Of a stretch of 64,000 bases of DNA, positions 45,195 through 55,167 are shown in pieces. The first letter of the stretch is position 1. Every line of letters starts with the position of its first letter. Origin of the DNA: Ruminococcus sp. (GTDB taxonomy: Bacteria; Bacillota_A; Clostridia; Oscillospirales; Ruminococcaceae); assembly GCF_016283395.1 (NCBI RefSeq), contig NZ_JAEEMU010000032.1, positions 186,001 through 250,000 of the forward strand. Reading direction: 5' to 3'. The position numbers were made by a program, and so were the translations under genes. Under the pieces are notes generated by a model. The model saw only the letters and a list, made by a program, of their open reading frames with translations. It had not been told where the DNA came from and did no database searches.

Positions 45195-47537
45195 TTATTC
45201 GTCCTGTGTAAGGGAGTCTATTAAATTAAGCAGATATTTCTGTATTTTTAATGCATCATTTCCTGTAATACCCTTTGCCGATGTATCAACGTCTGCATTC
45301 ACAGTACCCTGTTCTGTAATGTGATTGTTATCAGTACCGTTAATACCGTACTTGTTTGGATTAGCCAAAACCTGCATGATAAGTACAGTGTCTGCCATGT
45401 CTATATTACCGTCGCAGTTTGCATCGCCTTTTTGGTTTGTTTTACTGAGTTTAATAACTAAATCCTGATGTTCACCGTATTTTTCAAAAGTGATCTTAGG
45501 CTCTTCATATTTATATGCATAACCCTCTGGAATATTAGTCAGTTTAAAGCAGTAATCTTCTTTAAGGAGTCTCAGAGAGTCAAAGTTCATCACAGGTGTA
45601 TCAGAGGTATTCCAGCTTATATTTCCGAGCCTGTACGGTGCATTCATAATAACAGTTACACCTTCAACGGTTTCTTCTGTTTCTTCATCGACTACCTTAA
45701 TATCAGCTGTACAGGAATTACTTGAAGTCGGAACTTCTTCGGCACAGAAACATATCTCCTCATCACATTCACCATTCTTTACTGTGAATTTGACACCATT
45801 TTCATAGTATTCGGAATACTTTGTGAAAGTACCTTGGAGTTCAGGGTAGAGGCTGTTAAGTGCCCATTCCATTTCGGTATTTGGCTGTACTATCCTGTAA
45901 TTTGAATTGAGTGCTGTCTTTAACAGGTATTCTCCGTCAGGAAGATAGATCTGGCTTGGTATGCATGGATATCTGTATCCCTGCATATCAGTAACCATGA
46001 TGCCTTTTCCTCCGGTATTGCTGTTCATTATACCGTAGCTGTTTAAAATTTTGTATGTTGTAATCTGAAATTTTACACTTTTCATAGATGTTGGATATAC
46101 AGGATGAACAACTCTGTCCACACTTCCGCCTTTATCGAAGGCAAGCTGAATATCAGAATATCTGTAATAATCATCTGATTCACCGTTTATAGCAAGATAG
46201 TATTTTGCATCTTCATCAAATTCAATATCATTTATAGTCTTCACAGGTTCTTCTTCTGCATTCCAGCTAACAAGTTCAGTTTCTTTTGAACCCACTTTTT
46301 TGTATATTCTTGCTTTTGCACCTTCAACAGGTTTGCGGTCATTGTCCATTATTCCAATTGTCACAGCACAGTGCTTATCATCTATGGGTACAGGAGCTTC
46401 ATCAGGAAGAACTACAGCAGGTACATCTAAATTCTTTTTGCGTCTTGCCCTTATTACTATGTCCTTGTGCTGTCCCTCCGAAGTAAACTTGAAAGAAGTA
46501 TCAGGTATATAATAGAGTTCGGAAGTATTAACGGGAGTAACTTTATAAGTATTTTTCAAAGACAGCAGCTTATCAAATGACATTGGGTTAGAGTCGGTGC
46601 TGTTCCAGATTATAGGGCTTTCCTTGAAAATTCTTTCATTTATAAGTGCAAGTTTGATACCATCAACAGGTTCTTCCGTTTCACTATCGACAATAGAAAT
46701 ATCAGCAGAACAAGCGTTGCATCTTTCAGGGGTTGGTTCAACATAGAAATTAAGAAGAGTATCTGTTTCTCCGTTTACAACATCAAACCCAAATCCCTTT
46801 GAAAAGTCCCTGTCAAAATAATCCATATTTATTCGCTTATCTCTTTTACCCTTAAAATCGATGATAGCTGCTGCGGCTTCTGAATTGGGTTTAACATATC
46901 TGTATATTTCACGGGGAATTACGTAAGCAGTATAATGACCGTCGGGGAGAATAAATCCGCCTACGCCACAGTATCTTACACCATTATCATCAACGATATA
47001 TTTTTCCTCAATACTACCTTCAAACAAATCACCCATAAATATGATTATGTCGCTGCAAGTGATAGCAGATGCAGCGACTTCGATACAGTCATACATACCA
47101 CGTTCTTCACGATCGGCACGTTCTGCGCCTCGACCACAGAAAATGATTTTATCGGTATCCCCTTTTTGGCTAAGCTTGACCGTTGTCGATTTCGGCAGAG
47201 TGTAACCTTCTGGCACGTCCTCAAAAATGATCTTATAGGTATAATCCTCGCTGTATTCAAGTCCTTTTAGTTCTTTTACCCCGTTTTGTGTTAGCTCCCA
47301 TTCATCAATAACGACATCTTCTTCGCCTGATCTTACAAGTTTGGCTTTTATGTGTGCGTCATCAGGTATCGGTTCTGTTAAAGATGACATCGAGACTGTT
47401 ACCGTACAGGTCTCAGGATCAGTGTCTGAAACAACTGTATTTTCAGCCGATACTGTGAATGGATCACTGTTATATACTGAATAACTTCCTATAACAGTGA
47501 GTGCAGATAATACTGCAAGCATTTTTTTGAATAACAT
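45195..47537 (-). CDS. Secreted Cna-B-like protein with C-terminal dockerin
   Basis: A 780-residue exported protein with a signal peptide (about 1-37). It contains two pairs of beta-sandwich modules resembling Cna-B/prealbumin domains. The first (about 285-370) and last (about 610-690) copies share EEPVDGIKLALI versus EETVEGVTVIMN, IIWNSTDSNPMSFD versus ISWNTSDTPVMNFD, and GQHKDIVI versus GEHQDLVI endings. A C-terminal dockerin (about 695-770) has DANCDGNIDMAD and an inserted NPNKYGINGTD segment also found in the protein at 55440. A scaffold-bound structural or adhesion role is likely. The start at 47537 follows GGAGG. Confidence 0.85.
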   Translation of the reverse strand: MLFKKMLAVLSALTVIGSYSVYNSDPFTVSAENTVVSDTDPETCTVTVSMSSLTEPIPDDAHIKAKLVRSGEEDVVIDEWELTQNGVKELKGLEYSEDYTYKIIFEDVPEGYTLPKSTTVKLSQKGDTDKIIFCGRGAERADREERGMYDCIEVAASAITCSDIIIFMGDLFEGSIEEKYIVDDNGVRYCGVGGFILPDGHYTAYVIPREIYRYVKPNSEAAAAIIDFKGKRDKRINMDYFDRDFSKGFGFDVVNGETDTLLNFYVEPTPERCNACSADISIVDSETEEPVDGIKLALINERIFKESPIIWNSTDSNPMSFDKLLSLKNTYKVTPVNTSELYYIPDTSFKFTSEGQHKDIVIRARRKKNLDVPAVVLPDEAPVPIDDKHCAVTIGIMDNDRKPVEGAKARIYKKVGSKETELVSWNAEEEPVKTINDIEFDEDAKYYLAINGESDDYYRYSDIQLAFDKGGSVDRVVHPVYPTSMKSVKFQITTYKILNSYGIMNSNTGGKGIMVTDMQGYRYPCIPSQIYLPDGEYLLKTALNSNYRIVQPNTEMEWALNSLYPELQGTFTKYSEYYENGVKFTVKNGECDEEICFCAEEVPTSSNSCTADIKVVDEETEETVEGVTVIMNAPYRLGNISWNTSDTPVMNFDSLRLLKEDYCFKLTNIPEGYAYKYEEPKITFEKYGEHQDLVIKLSKTNQKGDANCDGNIDMADTVLIMQVLANPNKYGINGTDNNHITEQGTVNADVDTSAKGITGNDALKIQKYLLNLIDSLTQDE

Positions 47538-47841
47538 AAATAATCCTCCTATCATGTGTATAAGAATTTTATATTCTTATATTCAAGAATTATATAGCAT
47601 AATAAATGTTTTGTCAATAATATGTCGCGCATATCTGCATATTAGTTTACATATATACTAAATGCTCTGATAATGAATTAACCAACAAAATTGGGGCTAA
47701 GAATATCAAACAGTTATACAATATAGCTATTTTGCATACTCTGTTAATTCAGTAAACGTTCTGTATGAAAGAATTATTGTATATCAAAATCGAAGTCCGC
47801 AATCACTACCGCATACTGCGACAGTACAGAGAACAAAAAAT
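47538..47841. other. AT-rich intergenic region
   Basis: No gene is supportable. It should contain the promoter of the Cna-B/dockerin gene on the minus strand. Confidence 0.4.
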
Positions 47842-47864
47842 GGGAACAGCTTTAAGCCGTTCCC
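47842..47864 (-). terminator. Terminator of the PNPOx-fold gene
   Basis: GGGAAC and GTTCCC arms with a near-perfect 10-bp stem, followed on the minus strand by ATTTTTTG. Confidence 0.8.
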
Positions 47865-47879
47865 GATGTTTTTATATTA

Positions 47880-48299
47880 TTAACAGAGCTTGATAGGCTG
47901 TTTGGGCTCAAAATTAGTTGCCATAGTCCATGTAACAGCAGTGCAGTTCTTCATCACAAATACCTTCATAAGATTGTCTATGCCGTTGTCCTTCCACGCC
48001 TGAAGGAACTTTCTGGACGGGTGGTTGAATATCTCCTCACGGAGCGCAGGATCTTCGTTGAGTTCGAGTGTTCCTGTAACTCTGATCTGAACTTCACCGC
48101 ATGCGAAACACATCTCTGCCTTAGGATTAGCCATTATCTGGCTGAAAACATCCTTTGTTGAGGCTGTGTGGAACACGAAGCCGTTTTCGTCTGCGCGGAA
48201 CAGCAGCATACCTCTTACGCGTGGCTGGTCACCGTCCATAGTTGCAAGGTGAAATACGGGGTGTTTGTTGATAAGGTCAAAAATCTCATTAGCAGTCAT
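47880..48299 (-). CDS. Pyridoxamine 5'-phosphate oxidase-like flavoprotein
   Basis: A 139-residue split-barrel protein of the PNPOx-like superfamily. It shows FHLATMDGDQPRVRGMLLFR (about 15-34), the flavin-binding strand order of the group, GFVFHTASTKDVFSQIMANP and AEMCFACGEVQIRVTGTLEL. Small proteins of this type bind FMN, F420 or haem and reduce quinones or other substrates; the substrate is not evident here. The third in-frame ATG (48299) is chosen because it sits nine bases after AAAGG; earlier ATGs overlap that site. The metallo-hydrolase gene ends about 50 bases upstream on the same strand. Confidence 0.85.
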   Translation of the reverse strand: MTANEIFDLINKHPVFHLATMDGDQPRVRGMLLFRADENGFVFHTASTKDVFSQIMANPKAEMCFACGEVQIRVTGTLELNEDPALREEIFNHPSRKFLQAWKDNGIDNLMKVFVMKNCTAVTWTMATNFEPKQPIKLC

Positions 48300-48350
48300 T
48301 TTCATCATCCTTTCTGAATTTATGTTATCCCTTGGGGACACAATCTATAA

Positions 48351-48971
48351 TTACAGTTTTATAACAACCTCTATACCGCTGTCAACAGCCTTACGAAATT
48401 TCTCTCCGTCCTCTGGTGAGCCTGCAACTGTTCCGTAGTGGATAGGGATAGCATATTTTGGTCGAATAGTGTTCACAAGCTCTGCCGCCTGAGAAGCATC
48501 AGTTGTAAACGTACCTCCTGCAGAAATGAGCGCAATGTCGCACTTCACGTGTTCATTCTCAGGTGTGATATCCGTATCGCCTGCTATGTATATGCGTCCA
48601 AGATCAGAACTGTCGATGATATATCCCAGCCAGCCATTAGATTGAGGATGGAAAGGCTTGCCAATATTGTACGCAGGAACAGCCTCAAAGCTGATACCCA
48701 GGACTTCAAATTTCTCGCCTGCTGTAACCTGCTCCACTGTCAGACCAAGCTCATGTGGTTCGTTTACAGATGTTGGACAGACGATGACAGTATCAGACTT
48801 CATCACCTTACGAATATCATCGGGAGAGTAGTGATCGAAGTGGCTGTGTGTGATGAGGATGATGTCAGCATCATGAGCAGCGATTTTGATGTTGTAAGGA
48901 TCAGAGTAGATGATCTTTCCATCATCAATTCGGATACTGCTGTGTTCGTTTATGGTTATAAAATCAAGCAT
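48351..48971 (-). CDS. UPF0173-like metal-dependent hydrolase (MBL fold)
   Basis: A 206-residue metallo-beta-lactamase-fold hydrolase. The THSHFDHYSPDD motif supplies the HxHxDH zinc ligands, IYIAGDTDITPE carries the bridging Asp, and AIPIHYGTVAGSPEDGE near the end provides the last His. The layout matches small UPF0173/YtkL-like hydrolases of unknown substrate. The GGAGG site seven bases before 48971 fixes the start; an upstream extension to 49031 has none. It is probably co-transcribed with the PNPOx-fold gene. Confidence 0.87.
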   Translation of the reverse strand: MLDFITINEHSSIRIDDGKIIYSDPYNIKIAAHDADIILITHSHFDHYSPDDIRKVMKSDTVIVCPTSVNEPHELGLTVEQVTAGEKFEVLGISFEAVPAYNIGKPFHPQSNGWLGYIIDSSDLGRIYIAGDTDITPENEHVKCDIALISAGGTFTTDASQAAELVNTIRPKYAIPIHYGTVAGSPEDGEKFRKAVDSGIEVVIKL

Positions 48972-49050
48972 GATGAAACCTCCAGTCCGAATTATTTTTA
49001 AAATTATAGCATAAATTGGTATGAATAGCAAGCAATTTCTCGTAGTTTAT

Positions 49051-49075
49051 AAAAAATGCCGCAAAGTTTGCGGCA
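49051..49075 (-). terminator. Terminator of the AAA ATPase gene
   Basis: A perfect 9-bp stem TGCCGCAAA / TTTGCGGCA (49057-49075) followed on the minus strand by TTTTTT. Confidence 0.9.
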
Positions 49076-49168
49076 GTCTAATTTATCTTGTTATTCACAA
49101 CAGATATCCATATAGCTTGGGACAACATGACATTCTGATAATTTATGATTTTTTGTGTTAAATGACAT

Positions 49169-49894
49169 TTATTCATCGAACAAGTGCCTCAATATCTGTT
49201 TGCGGTCATTGATGAACATTTTTGTTATTTGATAACTCTGAGTATTCTCATAGCTTATTGACTGAATCTTTCCATCGTCAAAGCTGAGAATATCCGCGTT
49301 AGGATAGCCAAGAAGAATAGGCGAATGAGTAACTATTATAAATTGCGAATCTTTTTTCACGCATTTAGACATTTCGAGGAGCATTGTTAATTGACGTTGT
49401 GGAGAAAGTGCTGCTTCTGGCTCGTCGAGAATGTACAGACCATTCTGATTGAAGTTCTTTTGTATGACTGAAAGAAAGCTTTCACCGTGAGATTTTTCGT
49501 GGTAGTGCTGAGGTACGCCTTGTATTCTTGAATAATAGTCCTCAGCAGTAGCTACATTATAGAAGCTTTCCGCTCTGAGAAAATATCCCCACTTTGCTTT
49601 ATTGAAGCTTCGTACAAGTCTGAGAGCGTCATGAAGCTCGGAATGTGAATCGTAGGTCGAAAAGCTATAATTCAAAGTCCCACCCTCGGGATTGAAGCCA
49701 TAAGCGACAGCGATAGCTTCTAAAAGCGTGGACTTTCCGCTGCCGTTTTCACCTACAAAAAACGTAACAGGCGAGTGAAACGTCAGCTCGTCAAGAGAAT
49801 TGATAGCTGCTATTTTTCGGAGATAGCTCCTACTTTCTATCTTGTCCCATTTTATTTTCAGCCCTGTAAGATATAATTCGTTGGGTTCAAGCAT
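49169..49894 (-). CDS. AAA family ATPase (SMC/RecF-like, stand-alone)
   Basis: A 241-residue ATPase with Walker A VGENGSGKST (about 47-56), a signature-like region, Walker B GLYILDEPEAALSPQ (about 152-166), and an H-loop FIIVTHSPILL (about 185-195). This order fits the AAA_15/AAA_21 group of single-domain ABC-type ATPases that often work with an effector protein. No effector gene lies next to it; neighbours on the same strand are unrelated and separated by over 100 bases. It could be a housekeeping ATPase or the remnant of a two-component defence pair such as OLD-like systems; the latter is speculation. Confidence 0.85.
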   Translation of the reverse strand: MLEPNELYLTGLKIKWDKIESRSYLRKIAAINSLDELTFHSPVTFFVGENGSGKSTLLEAIAVAYGFNPEGGTLNYSFSTYDSHSELHDALRLVRSFNKAKWGYFLRAESFYNVATAEDYYSRIQGVPQHYHEKSHGESFLSVIQKNFNQNGLYILDEPEAALSPQRQLTMLLEMSKCVKKDSQFIIVTHSPILLGYPNADILSFDDGKIQSISYENTQSYQITKMFINDRKQILRHLFDE

Positions 49895-50283
49895 TTTTTA
49901 CCTCGTTTTTCTGGAAATCCATGCCCTTTTTCTTCTAATTGGTTGCTCATTTTATTCACACATCGGTTCATTCTGATTATACCATATACTGAAAGCATTT
50001 TCAATCAAATTTCAAGATACATCTATGGGTTACTTGCTTTTTTAGTTGACATATAAGCGCAGTATCAGAAAAAACATATCAAAGAATAGCTGTATTTCTT
50101 AAAATAGTCGCTTTTCATACATATACTCACGTTATTCCGAATAAAAAGAATTATGAGAGTATAATAGTGTAAGAATAATCCCCCTCATCAGTTTAAGCTT
50201 AATTGCTTCGTGTGATGTGGGGGCAATTTATTTTATGATATGGAAAACGTTTTTTGAAGATTTTACAGATGATTAAAGTATTA
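49895..50283. other. Intergenic region with a long imperfect hairpin
   Basis: No gene. CCCCCTCATCA (50180-50190) and TGATGTGGGGG (50213-50223) form an 11-bp stem with one mismatch. It lies about 60 bases after the stop of the last ABC permease gene and may end its transcript. Confidence 0.5.
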
Positions 50284-51537
50284 TTACTTTAATCTGTTTT
50301 TTATATTATTTGATGATATTGCGGCAAATAATATTGCAAAAGCAAAAATTAAAGCTGCTATTATTGAAGAAATGCTCAAAAGGCTAGATATGCTAAACAT
50401 ACCTTCCACATCGAGACTTGAAATCAGATATCTGCTTATCAAGAACATTATAGTCCCACTTATTATCAAAGTGATAATATATGACACCAATATACATAGA
50501 GCTATTTCAATAAGTATAATAAGGAAAAGACTTTTCACCTTTAATCCCATAGCAAGAAGCATTTGACGGTAATCAAGCTGATTGCAGTGATAAAAATATA
50601 AAACCGTGATTATACTTACAACCATCGCTATCAGGAAAACTATCATTATCATAAAAACTACTCTTGATACTATAAGATTTTGCTTGTATATTTCGCAGAA
50701 ATAATAAAGTTCAAGAGGAATGTAATGAGGTATATTATCTGCTGACAGTTGGTTTGCTAACTCATATGCCAAAATATAATTTTGAGCATAATTATAGTAT
50801 GTATGATTTGAAGATCCTTTTATTTCATGCTCAGATGAAATAATAATCTGCCCAAATTTTTTTAAAGAGCTTATTCTGAATATATTAGAATCGAGTATAC
50901 ATGAAAGCCTTAAGCCATCACAGTATATTTCACCTGTTTCTGAATTATATAAAGAGATTTCCGCGCCAATAAGCGAACTATCCGCAGGCAGTCCAAATTT
51001 ATCAAGCATATAATCAGTGAAAATAATACTATCTGATGAAAGCTCAGCTTTGCCTGCTATTTCTAAGTTTTTATCACCGAATTTCTCTTTATATTCCTGT
51101 ATATCATTTTTAGTAAATATCGTTTCTTTGTTATTATAAGCATCAATAATAAAAGTAACACTGTATACATGCTGAGCTGTTCCGACTGAAAAAGGAGTAG
51201 AAAAGTCATAGCTGTAATCATTTATTCCTTCGTATTCCTTTCCATTAACAGTTAACCTTATGTGTTTCAATGGAATATTTTCGGGTTCAAAGCGTGCTAT
51301 TTCTTTTATTTCGCTAATAAGAGGATAATCTTGACTGTTTATCATTGACTCAGTTTCTACGTATGATTTTGCTGCTGAACCATTGATTATTTGTTCAAGT
51401 CTAACATTAATTGCAGTAGTATAATTGAAAAAACATGAAACTGAACACATTATTACAAAAAAACATGATATCAACTTTAACATAACCTTTTTTTTGCATC
51501 TGAAGTTCTTCCATGCTATAAATAATGCTTTTATCAT
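50284..51537 (-). CDS. FtsX-like ABC transporter permease 2
   Basis: A 417-residue permease with a TM segment near residues 20-40, an extracytoplasmic domain of about 240 residues, and three TM segments after about 285 (SRVVFMIMIVFLIAMVVSII, LFLIILIEIALCILVSYIIT, and one near 385-410). This FtsX/MacB-like arrangement suggests mechanotransmission or release of a membrane substrate rather than classical transport. It starts 12 bases after the first permease gene, so both halves of a heterodimer are probably made together with the ATPase. Confidence 0.85.
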   Translation of the reverse strand: MIKALFIAWKNFRCKKKVMLKLISCFFVIMCSVSCFFNYTTAINVRLEQIINGSAAKSYVETESMINSQDYPLISEIKEIARFEPENIPLKHIRLTVNGKEYEGINDYSYDFSTPFSVGTAQHVYSVTFIIDAYNNKETIFTKNDIQEYKEKFGDKNLEIAGKAELSSDSIIFTDYMLDKFGLPADSSLIGAEISLYNSETGEIYCDGLRLSCILDSNIFRISSLKKFGQIIISSEHEIKGSSNHTYYNYAQNYILAYELANQLSADNIPHYIPLELYYFCEIYKQNLIVSRVVFMIMIVFLIAMVVSIITVLYFYHCNQLDYRQMLLAMGLKVKSLFLIILIEIALCILVSYIITLIISGTIMFLISRYLISSLDVEGMFSISSLLSISSIIAALIFAFAILFAAISSNNIKNRLK

Positions 51538-51549
51538 AACTATACTCCA

Positions 51550-52692
51550 TTACTGTACTTCGCTGAGTTGACTGATAAGTTCTGTACTGCGTATATTTTT
51601 GTATGAACGTATCAGAACAAGGCATATTGTTATTAAGAAAACAACAATGCCTTTTATCAGTTGTGAAGCAATATTGACTTTCATTTTTCCAAGTTCAGGA
51701 TAGATTTTTTTCGCTAAATCAATTATGTATACTGAAAAAATATTTGAAAACAGTATTGCAAGTACAAAAGCAAGTATAGATATAGCTATAATAATAAAAC
51801 CATAGACAGATAATGCTTGTATCGGCTTCATTCCAAGAATCTGCAAATGTATGATGAAGCGTTTTCTGTTGTTCAGGATAATGCTGCAAAGATTTGAAAA
51901 AGTCCATATTCCTGCAATGACCACAACTACAAACAATGCCTGCAAAAGCAGATTCATAAGAGTTATTGCCTTTATTTCTTCATCATAATTGCTTTCGGAA
52001 TGGATACCTCTTTTTTTGAGTTCGGCTGACATCTTTTTATAATTTGCAACATCAGAGATAGTGCCTGTCATTGTTGTTTCTATATAAAATCCTGCTTTTT
52101 CCATTGTTTTGTAATAAGTACCAAATGGCAAAAAAGCATCTATATCATCATCGCTTTCAAATATTCCTGCGACCTTATATTCGACTGTTATGTTTGAAGA
52201 TATATTATTTGTTATTATGTCACCTGTTTTGCAGTTCGTTTCCTCAGAGAATTGTTCCGATATCCAGATAAATTCGCTGTCTATGACTTCCTTTGTAAGA
52301 TCAGTACCGCTTATTATTCTTATTTTTTCTTTAGGGTTAGGATAATGCGCCATTATGTAGTAATCTCCAAGTTCATTTCCGTTATAGTAAAAATCAGAAC
52401 TTCTTACCATAATATCATCAGGAATGACAGAAACAAACGATAGATCTGATACTGTATCCAAAGCAGTATATTGTAATCCGTTAAGTGTGAATGAAAATCC
52501 CTTTTCTCCGCTTGTTTTATAACTGCTTGAAGAAATGTAGTCAAAAAACGATCCAATTAGATCTGATGAAGCGACGGAAACAAAAAAAGCCGCTGTCAGG
52601 ATAGACGTTAAAAGCAGAAAGCTTATAAGCAGCATTACAAAATTATGCTTTAACTCTTTTAAACTAAACCATAGTATTGATATTTTTTTCAT
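51550..52692 (-). CDS. FtsX-like ABC transporter permease 1
   Basis: A 380-residue permease: a TM segment (about 15-38, FVMLLISFLLLTSILTAAFF), an extracytoplasmic domain (about 40-240), and TM segments near 248-270, 295-320 and 345-368. The FtsX/LolCE-type layout is clear. Its start lies 29 bases inside the end of the ATPase gene, a strong sign of coupled translation. It should pair with the permease at 50284-51537 and the ATPase at 52664-53353. Confidence 0.85.
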   Translation of the reverse strand: MKKISILWFSLKELKHNFVMLLISFLLLTSILTAAFFVSVASSDLIGSFFDYISSSSYKTSGEKGFSFTLNGLQYTALDTVSDLSFVSVIPDDIMVRSSDFYYNGNELGDYYIMAHYPNPKEKIRIISGTDLTKEVIDSEFIWISEQFSEETNCKTGDIITNNISSNITVEYKVAGIFESDDDIDAFLPFGTYYKTMEKAGFYIETTMTGTISDVANYKKMSAELKKRGIHSESNYDEEIKAITLMNLLLQALFVVVVIAGIWTFSNLCSIILNNRKRFIIHLQILGMKPIQALSVYGFIIIAISILAFVLAILFSNIFSVYIIDLAKKIYPELGKMKVNIASQLIKGIVVFLITICLVLIRSYKNIRSTELISQLSEVQ

Positions 52693-53353
52693 CTTTTACA
52701 ATTACTCCGTCAGATATTTCAATCAAACGCTCGGCTCTTGACGCATCTATCATATCATGAGTTACGACAATAACAGTTTTTCCGCTTTTGTGCATACAAG
52801 ATAAAAGATCCATTATCATTTTTGAGTTTTCGCTGTCAAGATTTCCGCAAGGTTCATCTGCTAAGATTAGGTCAGGTTCATTTATTATCGCTCTTGCGAT
52901 TGCAACACGCTGCTGTTCACCGCCTGAGAGATTTGCAGCTTTTACATTTATTTTTTCTTCAAGGCCAACTTGTTTTAAGGCATATTCTATTTTTTTTCTG
53001 TGTTCAGACCACGGAACTCCTGCTATTACAAGAGCAATGCGAACATTATCGTAAACAGTATACTGATGCTCAAGGTTAAAAGCCTGAAAAACAAAGCCTG
53101 TCTCTTTCAGACGGTACTCAGCAAGCTGGTTGGCATTCAATGTTGTTATATCATGATTGTTTACAATAATCTTACCACTGTCACAGGGAAGCAGACCGCC
53201 GATAAGATGAAGAAATGTCGATTTTCCGCTTCCAGAACGTCCTATTATGCTAACAAATTCGCCCTTATTTATACAAAGACTAATATCATTTGCTGCTGTT
53301 ATTGTTTTTCCTCCAGCTGAAAAACTTTTTTTAATATGTGAAATTTCTATCAC
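52664..53353 (-). CDS. ABC transporter ATP-binding protein (LolD/MacB type)
   Basis: A 229-residue ATPase with Walker [10 protein letters not shown] (about 37-45), Q-loop region VFQAFNL, signature LSGGEQQR, Walker [13 protein letters not shown] and the switch His in VVTHD. Close similarity to MacB/LolD ATPases matches the FtsX-type permeases that follow. The GTG at 53353 follows GGAAGGA. It begins six bases after the stop of a lipoprotein gene, so lipoprotein, ATPase and both permeases form one operon. Such systems move lipoproteins, peptides or antibiotics; which one applies here is unknown. Confidence 0.92.
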   Translation of the reverse strand: MIEISHIKKSFSAGGKTITAANDISLCINKGEFVSIIGRSGSGKSTFLHLIGGLLPCDSGKIIVNNHDITTLNANQLAEYRLKETGFVFQAFNLEHQYTVYDNVRIALVIAGVPWSEHRKKIEYALKQVGLEEKINVKAANLSGGEQQRVAIARAIINEPDLILADEPCGNLDSENSKMIMDLLSCMHKSGKTVIVVTHDMIDASRAERLIEISDGVIVKDEKNINTMV

Positions 53354-53358
53354 GACGA

Positions 53359-53826
53359 TTACTTATCCTTCCTTTTAAAGATATGTTCATTAAAAACCAG
53401 ACTTTCGTTATTTGGAAAATACTGGACATAGAAGAAAAGCTCAGAATTATTTACAGGTACATATATACCTATAACGCCATCTTCATCCTGTGTTTCATAA
53501 TTAACGGTTTTATCTAGGAATTGTTTTGTAAGGTCAACACCGTCTTTTATCTGCTTGATTCTTTCATCGCTGATTTTTTCACCTTCAGGCATATTTGCCT
53601 GTTCCATACGTATCATGAAATTTTCATATGCTTCTTCTTCAAGCTTTTTAAAGTCATATCCATGAACAGTGAGTGTATTATTATCTCCAAGAGTAATAGA
53701 AGTATCTGTATCTGCGAGCCAATAAACACCTTTTTTTATAGTGAGTGACTTTTTTTCTCCGCATGAGCAAACAATACTCATTACAGATAAGCACAAAATT
53801 ACAATTTGAATTACATTTTTTTTCAT
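53359..53826 (-). CDS. Small lipoprotein of the ABC operon
   Basis: A 155-residue lipoprotein: a signal segment (about 3-20) ends in a lipobox-like SIVCSCGEKK, with Cys near 21 or 23. The mature part (about 25-155) is acidic and reads YWLADTDTSITLGDNN early and EDGVIGIYVPVNN later; it has no known domain. As the first gene of the ABC operon it is likely the extracytoplasmic partner or a product protected by the transporter. Confidence 0.7.
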   Translation of the reverse strand: MKKNVIQIVILCLSVMSIVCSCGEKKSLTIKKGVYWLADTDTSITLGDNNTLTVHGYDFKKLEEEAYENFMIRMEQANMPEGEKISDERIKQIKDGVDLTKQFLDKTVNYETQDEDGVIGIYVPVNNSELFFYVQYFPNNESLVFNEHIFKRKDK

Positions 53827-53850
53827 ATTGAATACCTCATTATCAAAATA

Positions 53851-53887
53851 AAGAGCGTATCACTATATGATTAAGAGATACGCTCTT
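53851..53887 (-). terminator. Terminator of the small lipoprotein gene at 53908
   Basis: AAGAGCGTATC (53851-53861) pairs with GATACGCTCTT (53877-53887), and TTTATTTTG follows on the minus strand. It separates the 53908 gene from the ABC operon. Confidence 0.8.
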
Positions 53888-53907
53888 ATTTTTAACCTAA
53901 TTTAAAA

Positions 53908-54246
53908 TCAGGATTTATATGTCTTGCCGCATATTTCAAGCTTTGAACTTGATGCAGAATCAATAACGTCTGTAAAAGTCTGATTCCTATATGTTCCTGT
54001 TGTTATTTTTACAGTACCATTGTCATATGTGAACTTACCGGAAATATCCCACCAACCGGTACCGTCATAATAAACCTTATTAGCTGAACCGCTGCCCTTT
54101 GTTGTAGTAGAATCGTTTTCTACTTTTATATAGCTGTCAGTATGACCTGACTCTGTACAAGTATATTTTGTTGTGCAAGAAACCATACTTACTGTTGCGA
54201 TTACAGCAAAACTGCTGATTGCAAATAATTTCTTCATTGAAATCAT
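53908..54246 (-). CDS. Small lipoprotein of unknown function
   Basis: A 112-residue exported protein with a signal segment (about 4-22) and a lipobox-like SMVSCTTKY, Cys near 25. The mature part has a short repeat-poor beta-rich look (GTGWWDISGKFTYDNGT) and ends ICGKTYKS. No family is recognised. AAGGAG is nine bases before the ATG at 54246. A terminator isolates it from the downstream ABC operon, but both could respond to the same signal; this is not shown by sequence. Confidence 0.65.
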   Translation of the reverse strand: MISMKKLFAISSFAVIATVSMVSCTTKYTCTESGHTDSYIKVENDSTTTKGSGSANKVYYDGTGWWDISGKFTYDNGTVKITTGTYRNQTFTDVIDSASSSKLEICGKTYKS

Positions 54247-55080
54247 GATTATTTACTCCTTTTTTAGATTTTTAGTAAAATGTAGTAGCGAATTATATGT
54301 TTAAACGTTTAAAAAATAACCACTAATTTATTATATCATTTTATTTTTGCTTTGTCAATAAAACTACATGGCGAAAAATGCATATAGCAGGCGTTTAATG
54401 CAGTTTGAAGATCGTAGCATTATAATTGTATCAAATTTAATTATATCGTTAATACATCTGAAATCGTCAACAAATATGCAGTAAGAAATATAATAAGAAT
54501 AGAAATTAATTACACGTAAAATAGGCACCTTAGAACTATTACGCATGAACATTTATCATATTATTATAAAAGGACGGCGTAATGCAGACATTTTAACTTT
54601 TTGACACACCTATTCTTTTAAGCAGTTTGGATAACAGCCATTATCTCTCAAGTTGCTTAGCTTTTTTATTGCTAAATCAAACTATTAAAGCGCGTTCAAG
54701 CCAATTTAAGACTGATACAGGAAAACTCCGCAAGTGCGGAACTTACTGTTTTCGTTTTAACATTAATCAGTGCGGTTGGATAGCTGCCAGTCCGATGAAA
54801 GATTTTTTTCATTTCTTTTTATGGCATTGATATGCTGTAGATTTTGCCAGTATCGTCAAAAAGTGTATTAAAATATTAGCAGGTGATATCAGTATATACT
54901 TCTTTTTTCACTGTTGGCTACACATGAAGCATCAACTTAAACATAGTATGAACAATGAGATTAATATAAAATATATGAGTCATAGAATTTCTTATGTTTT
55001 GCAAAAAAATCTATAGCTTTTTATATAATAAAAAATTATAATCAGATTATTAAGAATATGTAAAATCGGCAATTAACCAG
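54247..55080. other. Long AT-rich intergenic region, about 830 bases
   Basis: No coding frame with a ribosome site is visible on either strand. It contains a GC-rich 5-bp hairpin CCGCA-AG-TGCGG (54729-54740) in an otherwise AT-rich stretch, and the promoter of the small lipoprotein on the minus strand should lie at its left end. The rest is unexplained. Confidence 0.4.
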
Positions 55081-55109
55081 TTGACAGAGGAATTGTTACT
55101 CTATATAAT
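55081..55109 (+). promoter_or_regulatory. Perfect consensus sigma-A promoter
   Basis: TTGACA (55081-55086), exactly 17 bases, TATAAT (55104-55109). Direct copies of TGCAATAT just downstream (near 55118 and 55136) may be regulator sites. Confidence 0.85.
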
Positions 55110-55167
55110 ATATATTATTGCAATATTGACTTACTGCAATATAATAAAATGTTATAGGAGGTTAACC

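Noticed and set aside
54700..54800. A riboswitch (c-di-GMP or similar) in the long intergenic region
   Set aside because: Only one short GC hairpin is visible; none of the conserved core sequences I know is present.
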